Shown: positions 7,631 to 14,441 of the stretch, one piece after another | Layout: each line of letters opens with the position of its first letter | Position numbering within the stretch: position 1 is the stretch's first letter | Assembly (NCBI RefSeq): GCF_000259075.1 | Contig: NZ_AJKI01000040.1 | Coordinates: 124,001-188,000 of the forward strand | Origin: Marinilabilia salmonicolor JCM 21150 | Lineage (GTDB): Bacteria > Bacteroidota > Bacteroidia > Bacteroidales > Marinilabiliaceae | Reading direction: 5' to 3' | DNA: 64,000 nt | Notes under the pieces: generated by a model | The model's input: the letters and a program-made list of their open reading frames with translations, nothing else | Databases searched by the model: none | What the model was told of the DNA's origin: nothing | Program-made: the position numbers and the translations under genes

Positions 7631-7906
7631 TTATCGGACCATGTTTTGGTTTAGGAGGGCATCAATGTCATCTTTGTTGTAATAGATGACTCCGTTAATC
7701 CGTGTAAAAGGTAAAGTGCCGTTTACTCTAAGGTTTTGGAGGGTTCCTGATGATATGCTCAGGAGTTCTTTGACCTGGGCTGAGCGCAGCCACTTTCGGC
7801 CATCTGTGGAGTTTGTTGAAGTTTCTTCCAGGATGGCCCTGATTTCGGTGATGAGGTCTTCCTTGAAAAGACGAAGTTCCTCTGTCGTTACAATTTGAAT
7901 ACTCAT
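7631..7906 (-). CDS. small helix-turn-helix (excisionase / MerR-like) protein
   Basis: A 91-residue protein. I start it at the ATG at 7906 (MSIQIVTTEELRLF); the longer frame upstream lacks protein-like character. Residues 1-35 look like an amphipathic, Glu-rich N-terminal helix. Residues 42-90 form a winged helix of the HTH_17 type: WLRSAQVKELLSISSGTLQN, then LRVNGTLPFTRINGVIYYNK, where the RINGxIYY turn is the classic wing. Such proteins next to CTnDOT-type integrases act as recombination directionality factors or regulators that switch excision on. A cluster of GGGTTGCA words lies 60-150 bp upstream and may be its own binding sites. Confidence 0.8.
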   Translation of the reverse strand: MSIQIVTTEELRLFKEDLITEIRAILEETSTNSTDGRKWLRSAQVKELLSISSGTLQNLRVNGTLPFTRINGVIYYNKDDIDALLNQNMVR

Positions 7907-7962
7907 AATTTTTCCGATGAAGTTTGAGATGCAACAAATATGAGAAACTGAGGAGAAAAAAT

Positions 7963-8055
7963 TGGGTTGCAGTGGGTTGCGCAACCCAGGTGCAACCCTT
8001 GATGTTATGCGGGTTGGAGGATTGGAAAAAAGTGAAATTTAACATTTGGGTTGCA
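7963..8055. promoter_or_regulatory. cluster of five GGGTTGCA/G words with a 16-bp palindrome
   Basis: GGGTTGCA occurs on the plus strand at 7965-7972 and 8048-8055, GGGTTGCG at 7975-7982, and inverted copies at 7981-7988 (CGCAACCC) and 7992-7999 (TGCAACCC). The middle two form the perfect palindrome TGGGTTGCGCAACCCA (7974-7989). The cluster sits just upstream of the helix-turn-helix gene, in the position expected for an operator, an excisionase arm site or an iteron origin. Confidence 0.65.
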
Positions 8056-8062
8056 GATGGTA

Positions 8063-8092
8063 TTTCAGGTGATTTTTGAAAATCACCTGAAA
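8063..8092. repeat. 30-bp palindrome (14-bp arms)
   Basis: TTTCAGGTGATTTT and its exact complement AAAATCACCTGAAA are separated by 2 bp. It lies between the stop of the RteC-like gene (8152) and the helix-turn-helix start (7906). There is no T-run after it on either strand, so an operator or recombination site is more likely than a terminator. Confidence 0.6.
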
Positions 8093-8151
8093 GTGGTCTT
8101 TAACACTTGATTTTATCGGGTTTTGGGATTAATGGAGATGGATTTGTTCTT

Positions 8152-9282
8152 TTATTTGTAATTGATATCGTAGAGTATTTCGTTGATTTTATCATCCCAG
8201 GTTTTGATGATAGACTTGAACTCTCTGAGTGATTTCTCATCAGGGGAGTAGAATTTGTTGCGAAGGCTGGCGGCGGATATTTTTTCTTTGTTTTTGAGTT
8301 CCAGAAGTGTTGCCAGAGAGTTTGTGAGCTCCGTTGACGTTGCATTAATTATGTGACCATGTTCATGGAGTAGCCTGCATAGGATGCCCAGATGGCTGAC
8401 TTTTAGCGATGTCTGCAGTCGGGGTCTTGAGTAATATTTTTTTGGTTCTCTTAATTCCTGAGACTGATTGTTATTCGCTATCTTATCAAAATATTGAATT
8501 CTGGAATTGATTGCTTTTTGAAAAAAGCTTTTCGCAGAAGGATTCTTTTTTGAGTACATCATAAATGTAGAACGGGGCAAATCAGAAAGACAAATTTTCA
8601 GATTATGCAGAATGTCTGATTTTTCATGGAGATAGGGCTGGTTGTCTAAAAGGGTTTTAATGTAATTGGTGAGATATGCCTGGAAAGAGATTGTGTTGAG
8701 ATTTCTGGATATCAAAAGACAAATGAGATCACATTCAGCATTATGAAAGTGATTGTTGATTGAAAGATATTCGTCGAGCCACTGGTGATATCGGGATAAA
8801 TAAAAATATCGATAAAACCGAATGTTTTTTTGTTTTTCGAAATTGGCCCGGATTGGTTTCAGTGCGACGTTTATCAGATTATCCGGAATTCCTTTGTCTT
8901 TCAATCCGGCTTGAAGGGTTGTGTATTTGTTTTTCAGCTCTTCCCGAAGTGATTCAGCCATGTACCGAGGGGAGTTCATTTGATAGTTGAACAGGGTTTG
9001 GTAATTGAATTCGAGGAACAGGATGAATTTTTTTAGTTGATTTAAAGTATTGGCGGATGATTCCTCACTGCAGTCATTTTCATTCATGATATGTGATATG
9101 ATATCAAGCAGGTATGACAAGGATTGCCTTTTCTCCTTAGTTGAAATGGATTGAGCTGCCAGTTTGAAAACAAATGTTTTGAATGAGGTAATTAATCGTT
9201 TGAATTTACGCTCATCTTTGAGGTACGGTATGGAACCGGCTTTAGATACCAGGTCCTCAAGAAAAACCAGGCTCTTTTGCAT
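8152..9282 (-). CDS. hypothetical protein, RteC-like, mobile-element associated
   Basis: A 376-residue soluble protein with no signal peptide or membrane segment. The N-terminal two thirds are helical with many Phe, Tyr and Asn. The middle (FEKQKNIRFYRYFYLSRYHQ) and the C-terminal segment (SLKVSHLGILCRLLHEHGHI, then a Thr-Glu-Leu helix and KISAASLRNKFYSPDEKSLR) resemble by pattern the RteC-type proteins of Bacteroides conjugative transposons, which control excision. The homology is suggestive, not certain. It lies between the integrase (76 bp upstream) and the small helix-turn-helix gene on the same strand, a typical place for such an accessory regulator. Ends with two close lysines and a TAA. 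Confidence 0.5.
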   Translation of the reverse strand: MQKSLVFLEDLVSKAGSIPYLKDERKFKRLITSFKTFVFKLAAQSISTKEKRQSLSYLLDIISHIMNENDCSEESSANTLNQLKKFILFLEFNYQTLFNYQMNSPRYMAESLREELKNKYTTLQAGLKDKGIPDNLINVALKPIRANFEKQKNIRFYRYFYLSRYHQWLDEYLSINNHFHNAECDLICLLISRNLNTISFQAYLTNYIKTLLDNQPYLHEKSDILHNLKICLSDLPRSTFMMYSKKNPSAKSFFQKAINSRIQYFDKIANNNQSQELREPKKYYSRPRLQTSLKVSHLGILCRLLHEHGHIINATSTELTNSLATLLELKNKEKISAASLRNKFYSPDEKSLREFKSIIKTWDDKINEILYDINYK

Positions 9283-9358
9283 TTTAGGGTGTTTTGGGTT
9301 AAATGTTGGTTTTAATATGTTAAAAGTAGCCTGATTTTTCTATAAAACAAAACAAATG

Positions 9359-10618
9359 CTATTGATTTGTTTTTCTATTGGGCTGGAAGCCTGGCCTTTC
9401 CAGTTTGTTCCTGAGTGATTGCATATCGTTTGCCACTTTATTCTCTATTACTTTGGCATAAATTTGAGTGGTCTTGAGGTCTGTATGTCCCAGAATCTTG
9501 CTAACGGTTTCGATGGGTACACCATTGCTTAGGGTTACCGTCGTTGCAAAGGTGTGGCGTGCCATGTGGAAAGTAAGGTTTTGCCTGATACCTACTAAGT
9601 CGGCAATTTCTTTGAGGTAGGCGTTTCCTTTTTGATTGGAAATTCGGGGGAGTAGCCAAGACTGACCATCTAAAGGTGGATAGTCGGAATATTTATCGAT
9701 GATGGTTTGTGCCCTGCTCAAAAGCGGGAGTTTGACTGAAATCCTGGTTTTGTGTCTGTGGAAGGATAGCCAGTTCTGACCGTCTATTCCCTTAATAAGA
9801 TTGTCTTTGGTCAGGTTTTGTAAATCAATATAAGCTACACCGGAATAGCAACAAAAAATAAAGAGATCTGCTACTGTTTGAAGCCGGGGTGAAAGAAACG
9901 TGAAATTCTCCAGCCGGGAGAGTTGGTCATTATCCAGGAATCCTCTGTCGAATTTGTCGTATTTTAGTTTGTAGCTTTTAAAGGGGTTTGATGAAATCCA
10001 TCCTACACGTTCGGCGAGATTCAACATTTTACGTATTCTTGCCTGATGCTTCATTGCTGTGTTGTTGCAGAGCTTTGTGTCCACAAGTCGTCCATCCCGC
10101 TTTCGAAGGAATAATTCGAAATCGACCAGTAAGGTGTAGTCAATGGCTTTTACTGCAATGGTGTTGCTTTTCGTTTTTTTTGATAGAAATTCTCTCCAAA
10201 GATTTTGGGTGATGAGATATAGCTGGTAGGTTTTTGGTGAGAGTTTTGTCTGACACGTAGTGTTGTGGTATTCAAATAAATCGTCTGTTGTTTTAATCTG
10301 CTGCTCATTGATTCCGAAATAGGCATTCTTGATGGTTTGTCCGTTGATAAGTTTCCCGGCCAGCAGGGCTTCTTCGTAACAGTCCATTATTCTTCTCCTG
10401 ATTTTGTCGAGATGGGTATTGATTTGTGGTGCTTCTTTGGATTTGGACTTTACTTTCCCTGCTTCTTTATTCCATAATTCCGGGTCAACTGCTCGTTTGA
10501 CGGAGAATTCTGTTCTTCGTCCATTTATTGAAAAGCGCGCGAAGACGGGGGCTTTGCCTTCTTTTATCCGTTGGGTGCGAATAATAAAGGATACAGTGAA
10601 GTTTTGAGCGTTTGCCAT
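9359..10618 (-). CDS. tyrosine site-specific recombinase (CTnDOT-type integrase)
   Basis: A 419-residue integrase. Residues 1-90 form an arm-DNA-binding domain (VSFIIRTQRIKEGKAPVFAR, RINGRR-like), 105-200 a SAM-like core-binding domain, 215-400 the catalytic domain. The beta-hairpin Lys is in FHRHKT (about 289), HxxR in HMARHTFA (about 350), the second His in LGHTDL (about 375) and the nucleophile Tyr in QIYAKV (about 385). Where most family members have the first Arg (TGLR), this one has YSGVAYIDL, i.e. Ala; IntDOT-like integrases also lack that Arg. It is transcribed away from tRNA-Gln, 273 bp from it, as expected for an element end. It catalyses integration and excision of the block to its left. 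Confidence 0.93.
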   Translation of the reverse strand: MANAQNFTVSFIIRTQRIKEGKAPVFARFSINGRRTEFSVKRAVDPELWNKEAGKVKSKSKEAPQINTHLDKIRRRIMDCYEEALLAGKLINGQTIKNAYFGINEQQIKTTDDLFEYHNTTCQTKLSPKTYQLYLITQNLWREFLSKKTKSNTIAVKAIDYTLLVDFELFLRKRDGRLVDTKLCNNTAMKHQARIRKMLNLAERVGWISSNPFKSYKLKYDKFDRGFLDNDQLSRLENFTFLSPRLQTVADLFIFCCYSGVAYIDLQNLTKDNLIKGIDGQNWLSFHRHKTRISVKLPLLSRAQTIIDKYSDYPPLDGQSWLLPRISNQKGNAYLKEIADLVGIRQNLTFHMARHTFATTVTLSNGVPIETVSKILGHTDLKTTQIYAKVIENKVANDMQSLRNKLERPGFQPNRKTNQ

Positions 10619-10645
10619 GACTGCTGTGTTTAATGTTTGACATTC

Positions 10646-10790
10646 TGTTCACCGTGAACAGTTAAATTTCAGCTCAAAACTCATCGGAAAATGAAATGAG
10701 AGAATAATGTAACAAACAATAAACCAGGGCTTACGGTGATTGCTAATAACAAATATACGAAAAAAATTTGTTCACCATTTTGTTCACCGT
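10646..10790. repeat. TGTTCACC repeats upstream of the integrase (candidate att / arm sites)
   Basis: Three direct copies of TGTTCACC at 10646-10653, 10769-10776 and 10781-10788 and one inverted copy. The first copy and the inverted one form the palindrome TGTTCACCGTGAACA (10646-10660). The last two copies are 12 bp apart. A related inverted word, GGTGAACAAGTTTTTT, occurs at 4759-4774, left of the block. This is the usual place for integrase arm sites or the attachment core; the core itself is not identified. Confidence 0.5.
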
Positions 10791-10833
10791 CATTGTGGTT
10801 TTTGATGGTTTTTGATGAATGGGCTAAAAACAG

Positions 10834-10867
10834 AAAAAGCTGTAAATCAGGGGATTTACAGCTTTTT
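10834..10867 (-). terminator. terminator of tRNA-Gln (bidirectional hairpin)
   Basis: A perfect 15-bp stem, AAAAAGCTGTAAATC (10834-10848) with GATTTACAGCTTTTT (10853-10867), and a 4-nt loop. On the minus strand it follows the 3' end of tRNA-Gln by 24 bp and ends in a T-run. The symmetric A/T tails would also let it act for plus-strand transcripts. It separates tRNA-Gln transcription from the integrase region. Confidence 0.85.
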
Positions 10868-10890
10868 GTTATTCGTTGAATGTGGTATTG

Positions 10891-10961
10891 TTGTCCCGCC
10901 AGGATTCGAACCCGGACTGGATGGACCAAAACCATCTGTGCTACCATTACACAACGGGACA
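10891..10961 (-). tRNA. tRNA-Gln (anticodon TTG)
   Basis: Read on the minus strand it starts TGTCCCGTTGTGTAATGG and ends CGGGACA plus discriminator A. The acceptor stem TGTCCCG/CGGGACA pairs fully. The anticodon loop TTTTGGT carries TTG, and the T-arm has GGTTCGAATCC. CCA is not encoded. Its 3' end faces the integrase, so it is a possible integration target, although no second copy of its 3' end was found to the left. Confidence 0.97.
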
Positions 10962-10993
10962 ATCATTGAATGCTTTTTCCTTTAAAAGCGATG

Positions 10994-11024
10994 CAAATAT
11001 AGGATGTTTTTAATGAACCCGCAA
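10994..11024 (-). promoter_or_regulatory. promoter of tRNA-Gln
   Basis: On the minus strand the -7 box is TATATTTG (10994-11001), an exact TAnnTTTG match. It is preceded after 20 bp by TTG (11022-11024) as the -33 element. The distance to the tRNA 5' end is about 33 bp. Confidence 0.75.
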
Positions 11025-11122
11025 AAAATATTTCTCAAAAAAATTAAAGATTATCCAACTTCTGTTGAGTCTTGTTTTTACGGTGCTTTTGCAATAGTTT
11101 AGCAGCCAAAAGATTATTTGTA

Positions 11123-14029
11123 ATGCAAAAGGGGTTGAGTTATCTGAAAAAAAACTTTCCGGGATTGCTGATTCTTGGGATTTCTTTGCTGGTTTATGGC
11201 AAAACGGTGGCACCCACCGTTAGTTTTTGGGACAGCGGCGAGTTTATTGCTTCAGCTTCCATGCTTCAGGTTCCACATCCTCCCGGAGCACCGGTATATT
11301 TAATGCTGGCTCGTATGTTCACGGTTTTTGCTCCCACTACTGCCGGTGTTGCCTTGTTTGTAAATCTTTTATCTGTTGTGGCTTCTGCGTTTACGGTGCT
11401 TTTTATATTCCGGATTTTATTACTTCTGTTCAGGATGGTGCGGACTCAGGAGCGTCTGGCTCCGCGGTGGATTGAGCAGGTGGCTGCCGGGGCTGGAGCA
11501 TTGCTGTTTGCATTTACAGATACATTCTGGTATTCTGCCGTTGAAGCAGAAGTGTATGCGCTGTCTCTCTTTTTTTCGGCCATAACACTGTGGAGTTTTC
11601 TGAAGTGGTATTTGAGTGGCGATGAATCCCCCCGGTGGTTCTATCTCGGAGTGTTTTTGTTGGGGCTTTCCATTGGCGTACACTTGTTGAATTTGCTGAT
11701 GACTCCGGTTTTTGTTTTATTTTTTTTCTGGAAAAGATTCAGATCCGGGATTAAATCAACCTTGTTGGGGCTTTTTTGGGGTTTTGTAACTTTGGGAACT
11801 TTATTTTTTGGTTTAGTATCCTATGGACTATGGCCGGCCATGGAACTTGAGTTGTTGTTGGTCAATAACTGGGGACTATTTCAGCACTCGGGTGTTTTGG
11901 TGTGGCTTATAATTCTTGCAGGCGGAACAATATCCGGCATGATTTTTTCCTTTAGAAGATATCCCAAAGCGCATTTTGGCTTTACCATTGCAGGACTGCT
12001 TCTTATGGGATGGTTTTCTTACCTGATGGTGCCGGTCCGGGCTTCTGCTAATCCGGATATCAACATGAATGCTCCCGATAATGTGTTTGCCATGCATGAC
12101 TATATTAACCGCACTCAATACGGTAGCCGGCCGTTAATGGTGGGGGCTCATGCCTGGGCACAGGTGGAAGACTGGACTACAGTCAGCGGATATGTTTTTA
12201 ACCGGGAGGATTCCCGGTATGAAGCTGTACCAGTCGGCACTGTTTTTTCTTATCATCAGGATGACTATGTGTTTTTTCCCCGGATGTATAGTCGCCAAAG
12301 TCATCACAAAGAAGGTTACGAGTGGTGGTCGGGAATTGATGGGGATATGGATGCTCCAGGACTGGCCCATCAGGTTGATTTTTTTCTTAAATATCAGATG
12401 GGTCACAGTTTTTTGCGGTATGTGATGTGGAATTTTGTGGGACGGCAGAATGATGAACAGGGACATGGAGACATTGTGTCCGGAAATTGGGCTTCCGGCA
12501 TTGATTTTATCGACGGACACATGCTGGGCAGCCGGGAGTATTTTCATTCCGGAGAAGCCTACAGTGCTGCAGCCAATCATTATTACGGGTTGCCACTTGT
12601 CTTTGTTTTACTGGGATTTTTTTTCCTGTTGGCAAAGGGGCCGGGACGCAAGCAGGTGCTGGTGGTGCTGGGTACTGTGTTTCTGATGACTGGGCCATTA
12701 TTGGTGCTTTACCTCAATCAGCCTCCTTATGAGCCCAGGGAACGTGATTATGTATATGTGGCCTCATTCATGGCACTTGCCCTTTTTGGGGGAATCGGGT
12801 TTTACAACCTTTTACGTACAATTCTTCATTTCTCCGCTTCGGTCTTAACCACTGCGTTGTCGGGACTGTTGTTGTTTCTGGCTGGTCCGGGGCTTTTGTT
12901 TTCCGTTAATCTGAATGATCACGACAGGTCGGAAAGGTATCTTGCCCGTGATCTGGCAGCAGCACAGTTGCGAAGCTGTCCTCCGGGCAGTATATTGTTC
13001 ACCTATGGCGATAATGATACTTATCCCTTGTGGTACGTTCAACAATCAGAGGATGTTCGTCCCGATGTGAGGATTGTGAATCTTGGTTTGTTGCATGCCA
13101 CCTGGTATCAGCAATACCTCAGACGTGCTCAAAAAGGGAATGGGGCCCTTGAAATGACACTCCCGGAGGATTTTTATCGCAACAATGCAGTGGAGTTTTT
13201 CCCGGTTTCATCCATTTACTCTGCCCCCGGTGGGGCTGTTGAGATACTGGAAAAATTGTCAGCGTGGACAAAATCAGGAGTGGAGGAAAGCCGTAATGAC
13301 CGAATACATCCCGAATGGGAAATGATGTTGTCGGATGGAGAAAAATTGGAGTTCACCCTTGAACGTTCCTATTTATCCATCGGGGATCTTACGTTGCTTG
13401 ATGTGGTTGCTGGCAATGCTGCTCAGCGGCCTGTATGTTTTACGCGCAACGTGGATGTAGCATCGCTTGGAAGCTTTAAAAATCACTTGCAACCGTTTGG
13501 GTTAACACTCAGACTTGTTTCCGGCACTTTATCTGATGAAGAAGTTCCGGCTCATTTAGAGGCGCGATGGGCCCTTTTTTCTGACAGCATTTCTCTTGGA
13601 AAGAACGAAACCTGGTACGATAACACTTGTCGTCAGGCACTTTCCACTTCAGAATATCGGGATGCTGCGTTGGAACTGGCCAGGGAGTTGCTGGCTGCCG
13701 GCGACAAAGAAAGGGCCGGAGAAGTTCTTCGGAAAAGCTTGCAGGAATGGCCCTTTTCACCCATGCAGGATCAGGCAAAGATGCTTGAGATGGCACAACT
13801 GCTGCAGTTGACCGGTAAGAGGGATCAGGCTTCGGGATTGGTGAATGATTTGGTTTATGTAAATTTGTCTGATTTGTACTGTTTTTATTACTCAGGATTC
13901 GACTTGCAGTATCTGAATCAACGCTATTGCGACTTTTTTAAGGATTTACATCATCTCTCGAAACAACTAAATATGGATCAACAGGCCATAGAACTGGAAA
14001 TGGAACTTCAAAGGATTTGTAGTTTTTGA
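11123..14029 (+). CDS. DUF2723 family membrane protein (GT-C-like, putative protein O-mannosyltransferase), copy 1
   Basis: A 968-residue polytopic membrane protein. I start it at ATG 11123 (MQKGLSYLKKNFPGLLILGI), since TM1 follows directly; an upstream in-frame start at 11072 is possible. The family signature SFWDSGEFIASASML (about 33-47) and HPPGAPVYL follow TM1, with about ten membrane helices up to residue 600. The second half is soluble and contains PRERDYVYVASF and YGDNDTYPLWYVQ, conserved with the second copy. The human DUF2723 protein TMEM260 is an O-mannosyltransferase, and the fold is GT-C, so a lipid-linked sugar donor and a periplasmic protein target are plausible. The C-terminal tail is helical, perhaps TPR-like. 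The bacterial substrate is unknown. Confidence 0.85.
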   Translation: MQKGLSYLKKNFPGLLILGISLLVYGKTVAPTVSFWDSGEFIASASMLQVPHPPGAPVYLMLARMFTVFAPTTAGVALFVNLLSVVASAFTVLFIFRILLLLFRMVRTQERLAPRWIEQVAAGAGALLFAFTDTFWYSAVEAEVYALSLFFSAITLWSFLKWYLSGDESPRWFYLGVFLLGLSIGVHLLNLLMTPVFVLFFFWKRFRSGIKSTLLGLFWGFVTLGTLFFGLVSYGLWPAMELELLLVNNWGLFQHSGVLVWLIILAGGTISGMIFSFRRYPKAHFGFTIAGLLLMGWFSYLMVPVRASANPDINMNAPDNVFAMHDYINRTQYGSRPLMVGAHAWAQVEDWTTVSGYVFNREDSRYEAVPVGTVFSYHQDDYVFFPRMYSRQSHHKEGYEWWSGIDGDMDAPGLAHQVDFFLKYQMGHSFLRYVMWNFVGRQNDEQGHGDIVSGNWASGIDFIDGHMLGSREYFHSGEAYSAAANHYYGLPLVFVLLGFFFLLAKGPGRKQVLVVLGTVFLMTGPLLVLYLNQPPYEPRERDYVYVASFMALALFGGIGFYNLLRTILHFSASVLTTALSGLLLFLAGPGLLFSVNLNDHDRSERYLARDLAAAQLRSCPPGSILFTYGDNDTYPLWYVQQSEDVRPDVRIVNLGLLHATWYQQYLRRAQKGNGALEMTLPEDFYRNNAVEFFPVSSIYSAPGGAVEILEKLSAWTKSGVEESRNDRIHPEWEMMLSDGEKLEFTLERSYLSIGDLTLLDVVAGNAAQRPVCFTRNVDVASLGSFKNHLQPFGLTLRLVSGTLSDEEVPAHLEARWALFSDSISLGKNETWYDNTCRQALSTSEYRDAALELARELLAAGDKERAGEVLRKSLQEWPFSPMQDQAKMLEMAQLLQLTGKRDQASGLVNDLVYVNLSDLYCFYYSGFDLQYLNQRYCDFFKDLHHLSKQLNMDQQAIELEMELQRICSF

Positions 14030-14441
14030 ACAGATTGTTTTAATTGCGTCAAAAGATTTGTTTTTACAATATTTATGAGTCGAATGTAATATTCTTCGTT
14101 ACCTTTGCTTCCATAAATGTAAAGAACAAGTAGATTAATTCTTTTTTGACAATATTCGCCTTTTTCGCCCGGGTAAAACGGGTTTATTGAGGATAGCCGG
14201 GGCACTCCGACTTAACCGAAGGTGTACTTTTTATTGCATCAAAAGAGCTGATGCCGGCAAAATAATTCTGCGAATATCAATCATCCTGATTTCTTCTGCA
14301 TCTCTTTTCAGTTATTTTATTGAAACATGAATGGAGCTTTGATTTTTCAAATTTATTCCAGGCTGTTCCCGTTTGTCGGAAAGGATGTGGAAGAGATAAT
14401 CGGGGGCCCTGTTCAACTTTTAAAAATCAAATTTTAAACGA
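14030..14441. other. 412-bp gap without recognisable gene
   Basis: A/T-rich spacer between the first DUF2723 gene and the 596-residue gene. The words GCGTCAAAAGATTTG (14046-14060) and GCATCAAAAGAGCTG (14236-14250) are similar. No clear promoter box, terminator or tRNA was seen. The short open frames in it have no protein-like features. Confidence 0.5.

Noticed and set aside
10891-10961. tRNA-Gln 3' end as attachment site
   Set aside because: I searched by eye for a second copy of the last 20 or so bases to the left and found none, so tRNA-based integration is not supported here.
10681-10962. 93-residue minus-strand open frame
   Set aside because: It covers tRNA-Gln and its terminator and the TGTTCACC repeats; clearly not coding.
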